The position numbers and the translations under genes are program-made. 35,020 nt of DNA from an uncultured Lachnospiraceae bacterium (GTDB taxonomy: Bacteria; Bacillota; Clostridia; Lachnospirales; Lachnospiraceae): assembly GCA_910586315.1 (NCBI GenBank), contig CAJUIP010000030.1:7148-42167 (forward strand). The letters are read 5' to 3'. The notes beneath the pieces were generated by a model, which was not told the origin of the DNA, did no database searches, and was given only the letters and a program-made list of their open reading frames with translations. Shown in pieces: positions 16,424-24,676 of this stretch (positions are counted from its first letter, which is position 1; each line of letters starts with the position of its first letter).

Positions 16424-16647
16424 TGGTCCGGTATCGTACAGGGATGGAACCGTCCGGTACGGGGTGGAAAGTAATTTTCAAACACGCTCTGACACTACAC
16501 GCACATTTCGAAATTAGCCTGTGTGAAACTGTGACATTCGGCTGTAATTACTGCTAATTTCACGCAAATTCCTTTGCAAAAAGTGAGTATGATATTAAAT
16601 GTACGCTGTAGTACTAACAGAAGACATACAGAAAGGAAATGATAGAG
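16424..16647 (+). promoter_or_regulatory. pyrD-pyrE intergenic region with long inverted repeat
   Basis: GAAATTAGC (16510-16518) and GCTAATTTC (16553-16561) are perfect 9-bp inverted arms with a 34-base loop. TTGCAA at 16574-16579 is followed by AT-rich sequence (TATGAT at 16588, TATTAA at 16593) but no pair has good spacing, so no promoter is assigned with confidence. The arms could be an attenuator, an operator or part of a terminator. I recognise no PyrR-binding consensus. Confidence 0.45.
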
Positions 16648-17322
16648 ATGGAAAAATACAAGCAGGAATTTATTGAGTTCATGGTGGACTGCGGCGTTTT
16701 AAAATTCGGCGATTTTGTAACCAAGAGTGGAAGAAAGACTCCGTTTTTTGTAAATACAGGCTTTTACCGTACAGGCGCACAGTTGAGAAAGCTGGGAGAG
16801 TACTACGCAAAAGCCATCAATGATACCTTTGGTACAGACTTTGACGTGCTGTTTGGACCAGCCTATAAGGGAATCCCTCTGACAGTTGCCGCCAGCATGG
16901 CTTTAAGCGAGTATTTTGACGCTGACATCAAATACTGCTCCAACAGAAAAGAAGTAAAGGATCACGGGGATAAGGGGATTCTTTTGGGAAGCCCCATCGC
17001 AGACGGGGATAAGGTGGTTATTATCGAGGACGTGACCACAGCGGGAACTTCCATTGAGGAAACCCTTCCGATCATCAGGGCGCAGGCTGCCGTGGATGTT
17101 CTTGGTCTGGTGGTTTCTGTGGACCGCTGCGAACGCGGCCAGGGAGAAAAATCCGCCCTTACGGAAATTCAGGAAAAATACGGCTTCAGGACCACTGCCA
17201 TCGTTACCATGAAGGAAGTCGTGGAGCATCTTTATAACAGAGAATATAAGGGAAACGTAATCATTGATGATGCATTAAAGGCAGCCATTGATGCATACTA
17301 CGAACAGTATGGTGTAAAATAA
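16648..17322 (+). CDS. pyrE: Orotate phosphoribosyltransferase
   Basis: The 224-aa enzyme joins orotate to PRPP to give OMP, the substrate of PyrF. The PRPP motif 'VVIIEDVTTAGTSIEE' is near residues 124-139 and 'GPAYKGIPL' near 69-77 is the pyrophosphate loop; 'RKEVKDHGDKG' near 101-111 is the flexible catalytic loop. I chose the ATG at 16648, 10 bases after AAAGGA, over one at 16639 that sits almost on the ribosome site. A 49-aa protein gene follows at 12 bp, then a terminator. Confidence 0.95.
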   Translation: MEKYKQEFIEFMVDCGVLKFGDFVTKSGRKTPFFVNTGFYRTGAQLRKLGEYYAKAINDTFGTDFDVLFGPAYKGIPLTVAASMALSEYFDADIKYCSNRKEVKDHGDKGILLGSPIADGDKVVIIEDVTTAGTSIEETLPIIRAQAAVDVLGLVVSVDRCERGQGEKSALTEIQEKYGFRTTAIVTMKEVVEHLYNREYKGNVIIDDALKAAIDAYYEQYGVK

Positions 17323-17334
17323 GGAGAGCAGACC

Positions 17335-17484
17335 ATGGAAAAAATATATAAGACCATGAGAAACACAGGCGCTGCCAGCATTGCTGTCGGTATTGTCATT
17401 GCTTCTGTGGGTTTGACCACAGGAATCATCGCGATCATAAGCGGTGCATTGCTTTTAAGGAGAAAATCTGAAATTACGTTTTAG
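17335..17484 (+). CDS. 49-aa membrane microprotein downstream of pyrE
   Basis: An ATG at 17335 with AAGGAG (17321-17326) opens a 49-codon frame ending in TAG. Residues 12-41 are a long hydrophobic stretch rich in Ala, Gly, Ile and Val with a Thr-Gly break in the middle, giving one or two membrane segments, followed by a basic 'LRRKSE' end that should stay in the cytoplasm. It is 12 bp after pyrE and directly before the operon terminator, so it is probably co-transcribed. Function unknown. Confidence 0.75.
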   Translation: MEKIYKTMRNTGAASIAVGIVIASVGLTTGIIAIISGALLLRRKSEITF

Positions 17485-17493
17485 ACAGAGAGA

Positions 17494-17549
17494 TACCGGA
17501 CGAAAACAGGCGTTAAGCTTGCTTGTAATGCAGTTTTTGTCCGGCTTTT
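17494..17549 (+). terminator. Terminator of the pyrE operon
   Basis: A 12-bp stem (17494-17505 with 17531-17542, one G-U pair) is followed by CTTTTTG. It lies 10 bp after the microprotein stop. The remainder to 17687 shows no gene; it holds only the ribosome site of the next one. Confidence 0.85.
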
Positions 17550-17687
17550 TGTATCAGGCGCGAACGCACACGTTTTAACCGTCTGAAAATGGACAGGAAG
17601 ATGCCTCGCGTGTATTGGAAGAAATAGATTTTTATTCATAGCGGTAAGGATACGGAACCGTTATGATGGAGTAATGGAGATTGTAAC

Positions 17688-18155
17688 ATGAAAAAAAACA
17701 GACACCGGAAGCTGGGGTTTCTATTGTTTGTCCTGTATCTGGTTCTGCTGACATATTTTTTGTTTTTCGCCGAAGAGATGGGGAGAAGTCCTGATGCCAG
17801 GGCAGAGTATTCCTACAACCTGACTTTATTTAAGGAGATTCGGCGTTTTATTGTTTACAGACATTTGCTGGGATACAGAGCCTTTTTATTAAACGTAGTG
17901 GGTAATATGGCGGCCTTTGTGCCTTTTGGCTTTTTTCTGCCGGTTATCTGGGAGCGAATGAAAAGGTGGTATACCGTAACGGTTCTTGGCTTTGTATTCA
18001 GCCTCTGCATTGAGACGATCCAGCTTGTATGCCGGGTGGGAAGCTTTGATGTGGACGATCTGCTTTTGAATACCATCGGCGCACTGGCGGGATATCTTAT
18101 TTTCTGTATGCTAAAAGGAGTGTGGGACAGATACAGTGGAACGGATTGGGAATAA
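17688..18155 (+). CDS. VanZ family membrane protein
   Basis: The 155-aa protein has four membrane segments and the VanZ-like pattern: 'NLTLFKEI' near 44-51, 'NVVGNMAAFVPFGFFLP' near 69-85, 'SLCIETIQL' near 105-113 and 'SFDVDDLLLNTIGALAGY' near 118-135. VanZ of enterococci confers low-level teicoplanin resistance, but most chromosomal homologues have no known role. The start follows GGAGA at 17676-17680. Its 3' end overlaps the next gene. Confidence 0.88.
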   Translation: MKKNRHRKLGFLLFVLYLVLLTYFLFFAEEMGRSPDARAEYSYNLTLFKEIRRFIVYRHLLGYRAFLLNVVGNMAAFVPFGFFLPVIWERMKRWYTVTVLGFVFSLCIETIQLVCRVGSFDVDDLLLNTIGALAGYLIFCMLKGVWDRYSGTDWE

Positions 18156-18453
18156 AGTATCTTATATAAAAAAGCCGTTTGCAAAGGCAGGCTTTGTGGC
18201 GGCGGGTCTGGCGGCAGTGGCTTTTGCATTTATGGCGGCGGCTGTCGGCTTTGCGTATCGCACCCGGGGAAATGCGCCGCTTATAGCGGCAGCCTTGGGG
18301 TTTTGCAGCATTCTTATGTCAGTTTCTTCTTTTGCCTATGGGATTTTTTCTTTTTTTGAAAAGGAAAAAAACTATCTGCTGGCGAAAATCAGCCTGGTGG
18401 CAGCCGGAATGCTCCTTTTGATCTGGCTGTTCATGATTATCATCGCACTGTAA
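18136..18453 (+). CDS. DUF6142-like membrane protein
   Basis: The 105-aa protein starts at GTG 18136, overlapping the VanZ-like gene by 20 bp, with AAAGGAG about 15 bases upstream; the start is therefore uncertain. It has three hydrophobic segments (about 18-41, 47-70, 81-105) separated by a short polar 'EKEKNY' loop. The layout and the 'FFEKEKNYLLAKISL' segment recall the DUF6142 family of Lachnospiraceae, from memory only. It is followed 35 bp later by the M29 peptidase. Confidence 0.6.
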   Translation: MERIGNKVSYIKKPFAKAGFVAAGLAAVAFAFMAAAVGFAYRTRGNAPLIAAALGFCSILMSVSSFAYGIFSFFEKEKNYLLAKISLVAAGMLLLIWLFMIIIAL

Positions 18454-18488
18454 GAGTACTCTGTAAAGGGATTGGAGGCAGCATTATA

Positions 18489-20582
18489 ATGGAAGATCAG
18501 GTTATAAGAGAACGATATGAACTGTCCATGGCCCGGATTCGGGGGTTTATGGAGGAGGAGACCGTCAAAGAGCCATACCGGGATTTTTTCAGGGAAATGT
18601 CCCGGTTTATCGGACGGTGCAAAATGGTCATGGATGCCGTCCTGAACGGAAGTTTTGGTTCCTGGGACAGGGAAACGCTTACATGGATCAATGAAGCCCT
18701 GTATGAAGATGTGACCGGAGAAAATTATGAAAGAAGCTATGGAAACCCGTCTTATGCGGTTTTTGTGCTGGGGGAAGCGTTCGGAAAGCTTCTGTCCTTT
18801 CTCTATACGGAAATCCGGGGAGATATTGTTTATGCGTTTGAAGGACGTCTTCTGGACATGGTAATCGGAAACGAGGCCCTTATCGAGATTTACAATCTGT
18901 TTGAAGAGGAAGGAATTCCGTCTGAAAAATCTGTCCACGATGTGCTTTACTGGTGTGTAAGCGATTACTGCGACGTGACTTTGACATACAGAATCAGGGA
19001 GAGCGTGGATCCGTCCCTGGACTTTGCAAAAAAAATTATCATGGAGCAGGATTTATCGGATTTGTCTTATTTATACCGGTTTGGTGAGTATGTGTCAAAG
19101 ACAGAGCTTGCCATTGCAGGCTTTTTAAACCGTCTGCCTGAAGATACCATAAGAAAAATGGCGGAAACGTTCACGGAGGGCTATATCCGGGGCTTTTCTG
19201 TCATGGGTCGTGATCTTTCCAAAAAGAAGACTGTGTCCATCCGCTATCCCCTGGGATTTGAACGTATGGTGCGGGAAGCGGTTAAAATTTTTGAGAGCCG
19301 CGGCCTGTCGGTGATTTTTACCCGCGGCGCCGTGGGAAGCGTAAACAAATCCCCGTCCGGGCGCGGCGGATATGCCTCTTCCTCCCCCAATAAGCAGTAC
19401 GACTATGACTGGCGTTACGGCAGCTCGGTGTATTTTGACAAAGCGTTCCGTGACAGGAAGCTTTCGATTCTTAAAACCGCCTATGAGCAATATAAAAAAG
19501 AGGCTGCCGTCTATGCGGGGCCGGCAGTTATTGAGGTGTTTGGAGAAGAAGGATTTTCCCCGGTCAACAAAAAAGAGGCCTGGGCTTTTTCCGAAAAGCA
19601 GCAGAAGCTGTACCTAGAATACAAAAATATGTCCATGCCTGTGGCAAACCAGTATATTCCCGGCGATGAAACCAGTTTTACGATTATCGCCTTTCCGGTT
19701 CCTGACATTGGTCCGGATTTTGAGAAAATTTTTGAGGAGACCATTAAGATCAATACTCTGGATTATGAAAAGTACCAGAAAATCCAGCAGACACTCATTG
19801 ACGCGCTGGATAAGGCAGAGTACGTGGAGATTCTCGGAAAGGGCCGCAACTGCACCAATATGCGGGTAAATCTTATGGAGCTTGCGGATCCGGCATCTCA
19901 GACCAAATTTGAAAACTGTGTTGCCGATGTGAACATTCCCGTGGGAGAAGTGTTCACATCTCCAAGGCTTTGCGGGACCAATGGAATTCTGAATGTGGGC
20001 TGCGTATATATCCGGGGGATCCAGTTTAAAAATCTGACGATGGAGTTTAAGGACGGGCGTGTGATTTCTGCGTCCTGCGACAATTTTGTGGAAGCCCTTC
20101 CGGATTTCTGCTCCCCAAAGGAACGAAAAAAAGCAATTTCCGACGGCCATGACCTGGTGGTTCAGGTGATTATGAACCAGCATGAAAATCTTCCCCTCGG
20201 GGAGTTTGCGATTGGAACAAACACCACAGCTTATGCCATGGCGGAAAAATACCAGATCCTGGACCGGCTCCCCATTCTGATCGTGGAGAAGATGGGACCA
20301 CATTTTGCCGTGGGGGATACCTGTTACAGCTGGTCTGAGGACAGTCCTATGTATAACCCGGACGGAAAGGAAATGGCGGCCAGGGATAACGAGATTTCCA
20401 TTTTAAGAAAAGAAGATGTTTCCAAAGCCTATTTTGGGGTCCACACAGACATCACGATTCCCTATAAAGAGCTGGAGCGGATTTCGGCCGTGGCCCCGGA
20501 CGGGGGAAAGACCCCCATCATCGAAGACGGACGGTTTACGCTTCCCGGACTGGAAGAGTTGAATGAGGCTCTGGACGTTTAA
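18489..20582 (+). CDS. Aminopeptidase, M29 family, with long N-terminal extension
   Basis: The 697-aa protein carries an M29 (AmpS/PepS-type) two-metal aminopeptidase domain in its C-terminal ~400 residues. 'VGEVFTSPRLCGTNG' contains the metal glutamate; Glu600 and His605 in 'EKMGPHF', a nearby Tyr, and His652-x-Asp654 in 'HTDITIP' match the remaining ligands and catalytic residues of the family. Typical M29 enzymes are about 410 aa, so residues 1 to about 290 are an extra domain I do not recognise, mainly helical and acidic. The start has GGAGG about 8 bases upstream. It is the last gene before the purine leader. Confidence 0.88.
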   Translation: MEDQVIRERYELSMARIRGFMEEETVKEPYRDFFREMSRFIGRCKMVMDAVLNGSFGSWDRETLTWINEALYEDVTGENYERSYGNPSYAVFVLGEAFGKLLSFLYTEIRGDIVYAFEGRLLDMVIGNEALIEIYNLFEEEGIPSEKSVHDVLYWCVSDYCDVTLTYRIRESVDPSLDFAKKIIMEQDLSDLSYLYRFGEYVSKTELAIAGFLNRLPEDTIRKMAETFTEGYIRGFSVMGRDLSKKKTVSIRYPLGFERMVREAVKIFESRGLSVIFTRGAVGSVNKSPSGRGGYASSSPNKQYDYDWRYGSSVYFDKAFRDRKLSILKTAYEQYKKEAAVYAGPAVIEVFGEEGFSPVNKKEAWAFSEKQQKLYLEYKNMSMPVANQYIPGDETSFTIIAFPVPDIGPDFEKIFEETIKINTLDYEKYQKIQQTLIDALDKAEYVEILGKGRNCTNMRVNLMELADPASQTKFENCVADVNIPVGEVFTSPRLCGTNGILNVGCVYIRGIQFKNLTMEFKDGRVISASCDNFVEALPDFCSPKERKKAISDGHDLVVQVIMNQHENLPLGEFAIGTNTTAYAMAEKYQILDRLPILIVEKMGPHFAVGDTCYSWSEDSPMYNPDGKEMAARDNEISILRKEDVSKAYFGVHTDITIPYKELERISAVAPDGGKTPIIEDGRFTLPGLEELNEALDV

Positions 20583-20608
20583 GGGGACAGGAATCTTTTG
20601 TTTTGCTC

Positions 20609-20637
20609 TTGACGGGGCAGGAAAAAACAGGTATGAT
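20609..20637 (+). promoter_or_regulatory. Distal promoter before the 6S RNA/purE leader
   Basis: TTGACG (20609-20614) and TATGAT (20632-20637) are separated by 17 bp. A transcript from here would start near 20644 and run through the structured region into purE. Confidence 0.65.
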
Positions 20638-20661
20638 GATTAATAAGAATAAATATTTACA

Positions 20662-20691
20662 TTGGCATGTTTAATTAGAATAACTTATAAA
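20662..20691 (+). promoter_or_regulatory. Proximal promoter, probable 6S RNA start
   Basis: TTGGCA (20662-20667) and TATAAA (20686-20691) are separated by 18 bp. The predicted start near 20697 coincides with the 5' strand of the RNA's closing stem. Confidence 0.5.
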
Positions 20692-20694
20692 TAA

Positions 20695-20897
20695 TGCGTG
20701 TAATTGCGGTAGTCACGAGGTGTTTCTTTCCGTGAGCAATAAGCTGGGGGTGTGCTTGTACGGGCTTTCGGCCAATATCGGGAGCATGTGACTCATGGTG
20801 AAGCGATTTAAAACAGCCTCATGGTGTAAACCATTTGGGAAGTGCCGGAACGGTCACCGCTTATGAGAGCAAGTGCACCTGGTACTGCCTTGCGGAA
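20695..20897 (+). ncRNA. ssrS: Probable 6S RNA upstream of purE
   Basis: About 200 nt fold into one rod. A closing stem pairs roughly 20696-20711 with 20883-20896 (clear part GCGGTA with TACTGC). A 5'-side bubble carries a small hairpin TCACG/CGTGA (20713-20717 with 20731-20735). An 11-bp stem pairs 20748-20758 with 20870-20880. Further hairpins lie inside, e.g. ATGGT/ACCAT at 20821-20834. Size, rod shape with an internal bubble, and a position directly before purE fit 6S RNA of Clostridia, which binds sigma-A RNA polymerase. The call rests on hand folding and context, not a covariance model. Confidence 0.6.
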
Positions 20898-21027
20898 ATA
20901 ACAGTGAAGTAAGCAATACTGGAAAAATACGCCGTTAAAGCGGCGTGCCTGCCGCGCGGCGGACAGGGAAGGGGGCTTCCCAGTCTGAGATTCATGATTC
21001 ATTCAAGAGAGAAAAGGAGAGTTTACA
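20898..21027 (+). promoter_or_regulatory. purE 5' leader with GC hairpins
   Basis: ACGCCG (20929-20934) pairs with CGGCGT (20941-20946), and GGAAG/CTTCC flank a G4 loop near 20967-20980. Neither is followed by a U-run, so they are not simple terminators; they may mark RNA processing between the 6S-like RNA and the purE message. The region ends in the purE site AAAAGGAG. Confidence 0.4.
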
Positions 21028-21546
21028 ATGGCTGAAGTTGGGATTGTAATGGGCAGTGATTCTGATATGCCCATCATGGCACAGGCTGCGGACGTACTGA
21101 AGGATCTGGGGGTTTCGTTTGAAATGACGATTATTTCCGCCCACAGGGAACCGGATATTTTCTTTGACTATGCAAAATCTGCTGAGGGAAAGGGCATGAA
21201 GGTGATTATCGCAGGCGCGGGAAAGGCAGCTCATCTGCCGGGCATGTGCGCTGCAATCTTTCCGATGCCGGTGATCGGCATTCCCATGAAGACATCGGAT
21301 CTGGGCGGTGTGGACTCTCTGTATTCTATCGTACAGATGCCGTCCGGGATTCCGGTGGCTACGGTTGCAATCAACGGCGGAAAGAATGCCGGGATTTTGG
21401 CGGCGAAGATTCTGGCGACTTCCGATTTGGAGCTTCTGGAGCGGCTAAAGGCATATTCTGAGAAGATGAAGGACGAAGTGGCGGCGAAGGACGAGAAATT
21501 GAGCCGGATCGGTTATGAGGAGTATCTGGCTTCTATGAAGAAATAA
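21028..21546 (+). CDS. purE: N5-carboxyaminoimidazole ribonucleotide mutase
   Basis: The 172-aa class I PurE moves the carboxyl group of N5-CAIR to give CAIR in IMP synthesis. 'VGIVMGSDSDMP' at 4-15, 'ISAHREP' near 36-42 with the catalytic His, and 'GAGKAAHLPGMCA' near 58-70 are the active-site loops. The start follows AAAAGGAG. No purK is next to it; its partner must lie elsewhere. It is the first gene of purE-purM-purN-purD, under a 6S-like leader. Confidence 0.96.
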   Translation: MAEVGIVMGSDSDMPIMAQAADVLKDLGVSFEMTIISAHREPDIFFDYAKSAEGKGMKVIIAGAGKAAHLPGMCAAIFPMPVIGIPMKTSDLGGVDSLYSIVQMPSGIPVATVAINGGKNAGILAAKILATSDLELLERLKAYSEKMKDEVAAKDEKLSRIGYEEYLASMKK

Positions 21547-21669
21547 AAAAGAAATAAAAGCAGGATGCATCGCCAGGCCGGATTTTGGGACTGTCCTGCA
21601 AAACAGTATGTGTGGCGCGGCAGGCGGATGTTTAGGCAATTTGGGCGGATAGAAAACAGGAGGAAAATC

Positions 21670-22701
21670 ATGGATTACAAGAGGGCCGGAGTAGATATTG
21701 AAGCTGGTTACCAGTCAGTGGAGCTGATGAAGGAGCATGTAAAAAAGACCATGCGTGAGGAAGTCCTCGGAGGTCTCGGCGGCTTTTCCGGGGCGTTTTC
21801 CCTGGCTAAGATTAAGGAGATGGAGGAGCCGGTACTGTTATCCGGCACCGATGGATGCGGGACAAAGGTAAAGTTAGCCATCATCATGGACAAGCATGAC
21901 ACCATAGGCATCGACGCTGTGGCCATGTGCGTCAACGACATTGCCTGTGCAGGCGGAGAGCCCTTATTTTTCCTGGATTACATTGCCTGCGGAAAAAATT
22001 ATCCGGAAAAGATTGCGGATATTGTAAAGGGCGTCGCAGAGGGCTGCTTACAGTCTGAGGCCGCCTTAATCGGGGGCGAGACTGCCGAGCATCCGGGACT
22101 GATGCCGGAGGAGGACTACGACCTAGCGGGCTTTGCCGTGGGCGTGTGCGATAAGAAGGACATGATTACCGGAGAAAGTCTAAAGGCCGGAGACGTACTG
22201 ATTGGTATGGCTTCCACAGGCGTACACAGCAATGGTTTTTCTCTGGTCCGCAAGGTTTTTGAGAAGGAGCTTACAAAGGAAGGCCTGGATACATATTATG
22301 AGGAGCTGGGAAAGACGCTTGGCGAGATATTGCTTGCTCCCACAAGAATTTATGTGAAAGCACTGAAAGCCGTGAAGGAGGCAGGCGTCAAGATTCACGC
22401 GTGCAGCCATATCACCGGAGGCGGTTTTTATGAGAATGTGCCGAGAATGCTGACGGACGGTGTTCAGGCAGTGATTAAAAAGGACAGCTATCCGGTACCG
22501 CCAATTTTCGGAATGATGCAGAAAAAGGGCGATATCGAGGAGAAAGTCATGTACAATACCTTCAACATGGGGATTGGCATGGTAGTCGCTGTCGATGCCG
22601 CCGACGCAGAGAAAGCGATGGAGGCCATGAGGGCCGCCGGGGACACTTCTTATGTAATCGGCTCCGTCGAAGCCGGCGAAAAGGGTGTGATTTTATGTTA
22701 A
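21670..22701 (+). CDS. purM: Phosphoribosylformylglycinamidine cyclo-ligase (AIR synthetase)
   Basis: The 343-aa enzyme closes FGAM to AIR using ATP. 'YKRAGVDIEAGYQSVELMK' at 3-21, 'GLGGFSGAF' near 35-43, 'LLSGTDGCGTKVKLA' near 55-69, 'MCVNDIACAGGEPLFFLDY' near 84-102 and 'HITGGGFYENVPRM' near 245-258 are family motifs. The start at 21670 follows ACAGGAGG; longer in-frame options lack a ribosome site. The last 7 bases overlap purN, implying translational coupling. Confidence 0.96.
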   Translation: MDYKRAGVDIEAGYQSVELMKEHVKKTMREEVLGGLGGFSGAFSLAKIKEMEEPVLLSGTDGCGTKVKLAIIMDKHDTIGIDAVAMCVNDIACAGGEPLFFLDYIACGKNYPEKIADIVKGVAEGCLQSEAALIGGETAEHPGLMPEEDYDLAGFAVGVCDKKDMITGESLKAGDVLIGMASTGVHSNGFSLVRKVFEKELTKEGLDTYYEELGKTLGEILLAPTRIYVKALKAVKEAGVKIHACSHITGGGFYENVPRMLTDGVQAVIKKDSYPVPPIFGMMQKKGDIEEKVMYNTFNMGIGMVVAVDAADAEKAMEAMRAAGDTSYVIGSVEAGEKGVILC

Positions 22702-23294
22702 GAGTCGGTGTTCTGGTATCCGGAGGCGGAACAAATCTTCAGGCCATTCTGGATGCCATTGACAAGGGAACCGTAACCAACGCGAGAGTGGAAGCCGTAA
22801 TCAGCAACAATGCTAATGCTTTTGCCCTGGAACGTGCAAAAAAACACGGGATTGCGGCGGAATGCGTTTCTCCCAGGGACTTTCCCGACCGGGAAGCTTT
22901 TCATGAGGCGCTTCTTTCCAGAGTGGATTCCTATCATCTGGATTTGCTTGTGCTGGCCGGATTTCTGGTGAAGATCCCGGAGGCGATGATTGCCGGATAC
23001 CGCGGCCGCATCATAAATATCCATCCGTCCCTGATTCCGTCTTTTTGCGGCGTGGGATATTATGGATTAAAGGTCCATGAAGCCGCGCTGGCCCGCGGGG
23101 TGAAAGTTACGGGCGCCACGGTGCATTTTGTGGACGAGGGTATGGATTCCGGCCCGATTATTTTACAGAAGGCCGTGGAGGTGAAAGCCGGGGATACACC
23201 GGAGATTCTGCAGAGACGTGTGATGGAGGAGGCCGAGTGGAAGATTCTGCCTCAGGCGATTCACATGATCGCAAACAATCTTTTGCAGGAGTAA
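22695..23294 (+). CDS. purN: Phosphoribosylglycinamide formyltransferase
   Basis: The 199-aa enzyme formylates GAR with 10-formyl-THF. 'VLVSGGGTNLQA' at 6-17 binds the phosphate, and the catalytic triad is Asn108, His110 ('INIHPSLIPSF') and Asp151 ('VDEGMDSGP'), equivalent to E. coli N106, H108 and D144. It overlaps purM by 7 bp. An 82-bp spacer with a GC-rich hairpin separates it from purD. Confidence 0.96.
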   Translation: MLRVGVLVSGGGTNLQAILDAIDKGTVTNARVEAVISNNANAFALERAKKHGIAAECVSPRDFPDREAFHEALLSRVDSYHLDLLVLAGFLVKIPEAMIAGYRGRIINIHPSLIPSFCGVGYYGLKVHEAALARGVKVTGATVHFVDEGMDSGPIILQKAVEVKAGDTPEILQRRVMEEAEWKILPQAIHMIANNLLQE

Positions 23295-23309
23295 ATACAG
23301 GTGCTTGAT

Positions 23310-23347
23310 TCAGTCCGGGCCGCCGGGGACAGAGCGGTCCGGGCTGA
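23310..23347 (+). other. Stable intraoperonic hairpin between purN and purD
   Basis: A 14-bp stem (23310-23323 with 23334-23347, two G-U pairs) encloses a 10-base loop. No U-run follows, so termination is unlikely; RNA stability or partial attenuation are possible. Confidence 0.6.
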
Positions 23348-23375
23348 TTGGCATATGCTACAGGAGGAATGGAGA

Positions 23376-24656
23376 ATGAAAGTTTTAATTGTAGGAAGCG
23401 GCGGAAGAGAGCATGCCATTGCATGGAAGGCGGCGCAGAGCCCGAAGGTGGATAAGATCTACTGTGCGCCGGGAAATGCAGGGATTTCCCAGGTGGCCGA
23501 GTGCGTTCCCATTGGAGCGATGGAATTTGATAAGCTGGTGGAGTTCGCAAAAGAAAAGGAAATTGATTTGACGGTAATCGGAATGGACGACCCGCTGGTA
23601 GGCGGCGTGGTGGATACGTTTGAGGAAGCAGGTCTTAGAGTATTCGGACCGAGAAAGAATGCGGCTATTCTGGAGGGCTCCAAGGCGTTTTCCAAAAATC
23701 TGATGAAAAAGTATCATATTCCGACAGCTGCTTATGAGACTTTCAGAAACCCCGATGAGGCCATGGCCTATCTGGAAACGGCAAAAATGCCGATTGTCTT
23801 AAAAGCCGATGGTCTGGCTCTTGGAAAAGGCGTTCTGATCTGTCAGACCAGGGAGGAGGCAAAGGAGGGCGTCCGTACTCTGATGCTGGATAAAAAGTTT
23901 GGCTCCGCCGGGGATGAGATCGTCATTGAGGAATTCATGACCGGACGGGAGGTTTCTGTGCTTTCCTTTGTAGATGGGAATGTTGTAAAAATCATGAGTT
24001 CCGCCCAGGACCATAAGAGAGCCAAAGACGGGGATCAGGGCTTAAACACCGGAGGGATGGGAAACTTTTCTCCCAGCCCCTTCTACACGAAAGAAGTGGA
24101 CGAGTTCTGTAAAAAATATATTTACCAGCCCACCGTGGATGCCATGAAGGCGGAGGGCAGAGAGTTTAAGGGAATCATCTTCTTCGGCCTGATGTTGACG
24201 GAGGACGGGCCGAAGGTGCTGGAATACAATGCAAGATTTGGCGATCCGGAGGCTCAGGTGGTGCTGCCGAGACTGGAAAATGATATTGTGGAGGTCTTCG
24301 AGGCCTGCATTGACGGAACCCTGGACCAGGTGGATTTAAAGTTTGACAATGACAGGGCGACGGTCTGCGTGATTCTGGCCTCCGACGGGTATCCGGTAGA
24401 ATATAAAAAGGGGTTTGTCATTGAGGGCCTGGAAAAATTCGAGGGCCGCGACGGATATTATGTCTTCCACTCCGGGACCAAGTTTAACGACAAAGGCCAG
24501 TTTGTAACAAACGGCGGCCGCGTACTGGGCGTTACGGCCAACGGGGCAAGCCTTAAGGAAGCAAGAGAGAATGCTTACAGGGCGGCTGAGTGGATAAGCT
24601 TTGAAAATAAGTATATGCGGCATGATATTGGAAAAGCGATTGATGAGGCGGAGTAG
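23376..24656 (+). CDS. purD: Phosphoribosylamine-glycine ligase
   Basis: The 426-aa ATP-grasp enzyme joins phosphoribosylamine and glycine. 'VLIVGSGGREHAIAWK' at 3-18, 'FSKNLMKKYHIPTA' near 107-120, 'VLKADGLALGKGVLI' near 140-154 and 'GGMGNFSPSPF' near 226-236 plus 'EYNARFGDPEAQ' near 286-297 are signatures. The start at 23376 follows GGAGGAATGGAG; longer starts are rejected because they cross the hairpin without a ribosome site. It is the last gene before the accessory region. Confidence 0.96.
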   Translation: MKVLIVGSGGREHAIAWKAAQSPKVDKIYCAPGNAGISQVAECVPIGAMEFDKLVEFAKEKEIDLTVIGMDDPLVGGVVDTFEEAGLRVFGPRKNAAILEGSKAFSKNLMKKYHIPTAAYETFRNPDEAMAYLETAKMPIVLKADGLALGKGVLICQTREEAKEGVRTLMLDKKFGSAGDEIVIEEFMTGREVSVLSFVDGNVVKIMSSAQDHKRAKDGDQGLNTGGMGNFSPSPFYTKEVDEFCKKYIYQPTVDAMKAEGREFKGIIFFGLMLTEDGPKVLEYNARFGDPEAQVVLPRLENDIVEVFEACIDGTLDQVDLKFDNDRATVCVILASDGYPVEYKKGFVIEGLEKFEGRDGYYVFHSGTKFNDKGQFVTNGGRVLGVTANGASLKEARENAYRAAEWISFENKYMRHDIGKAIDEAE

Positions 24657-24676
24657 TGGGGAAGGCACTTTGCTAA

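Noticed and set aside
20583..21027. Purine riboswitch before purE
   Set aside because: I could not find the conserved purine-aptamer core or its paired loops; the fold is a long rod that fits 6S RNA better.
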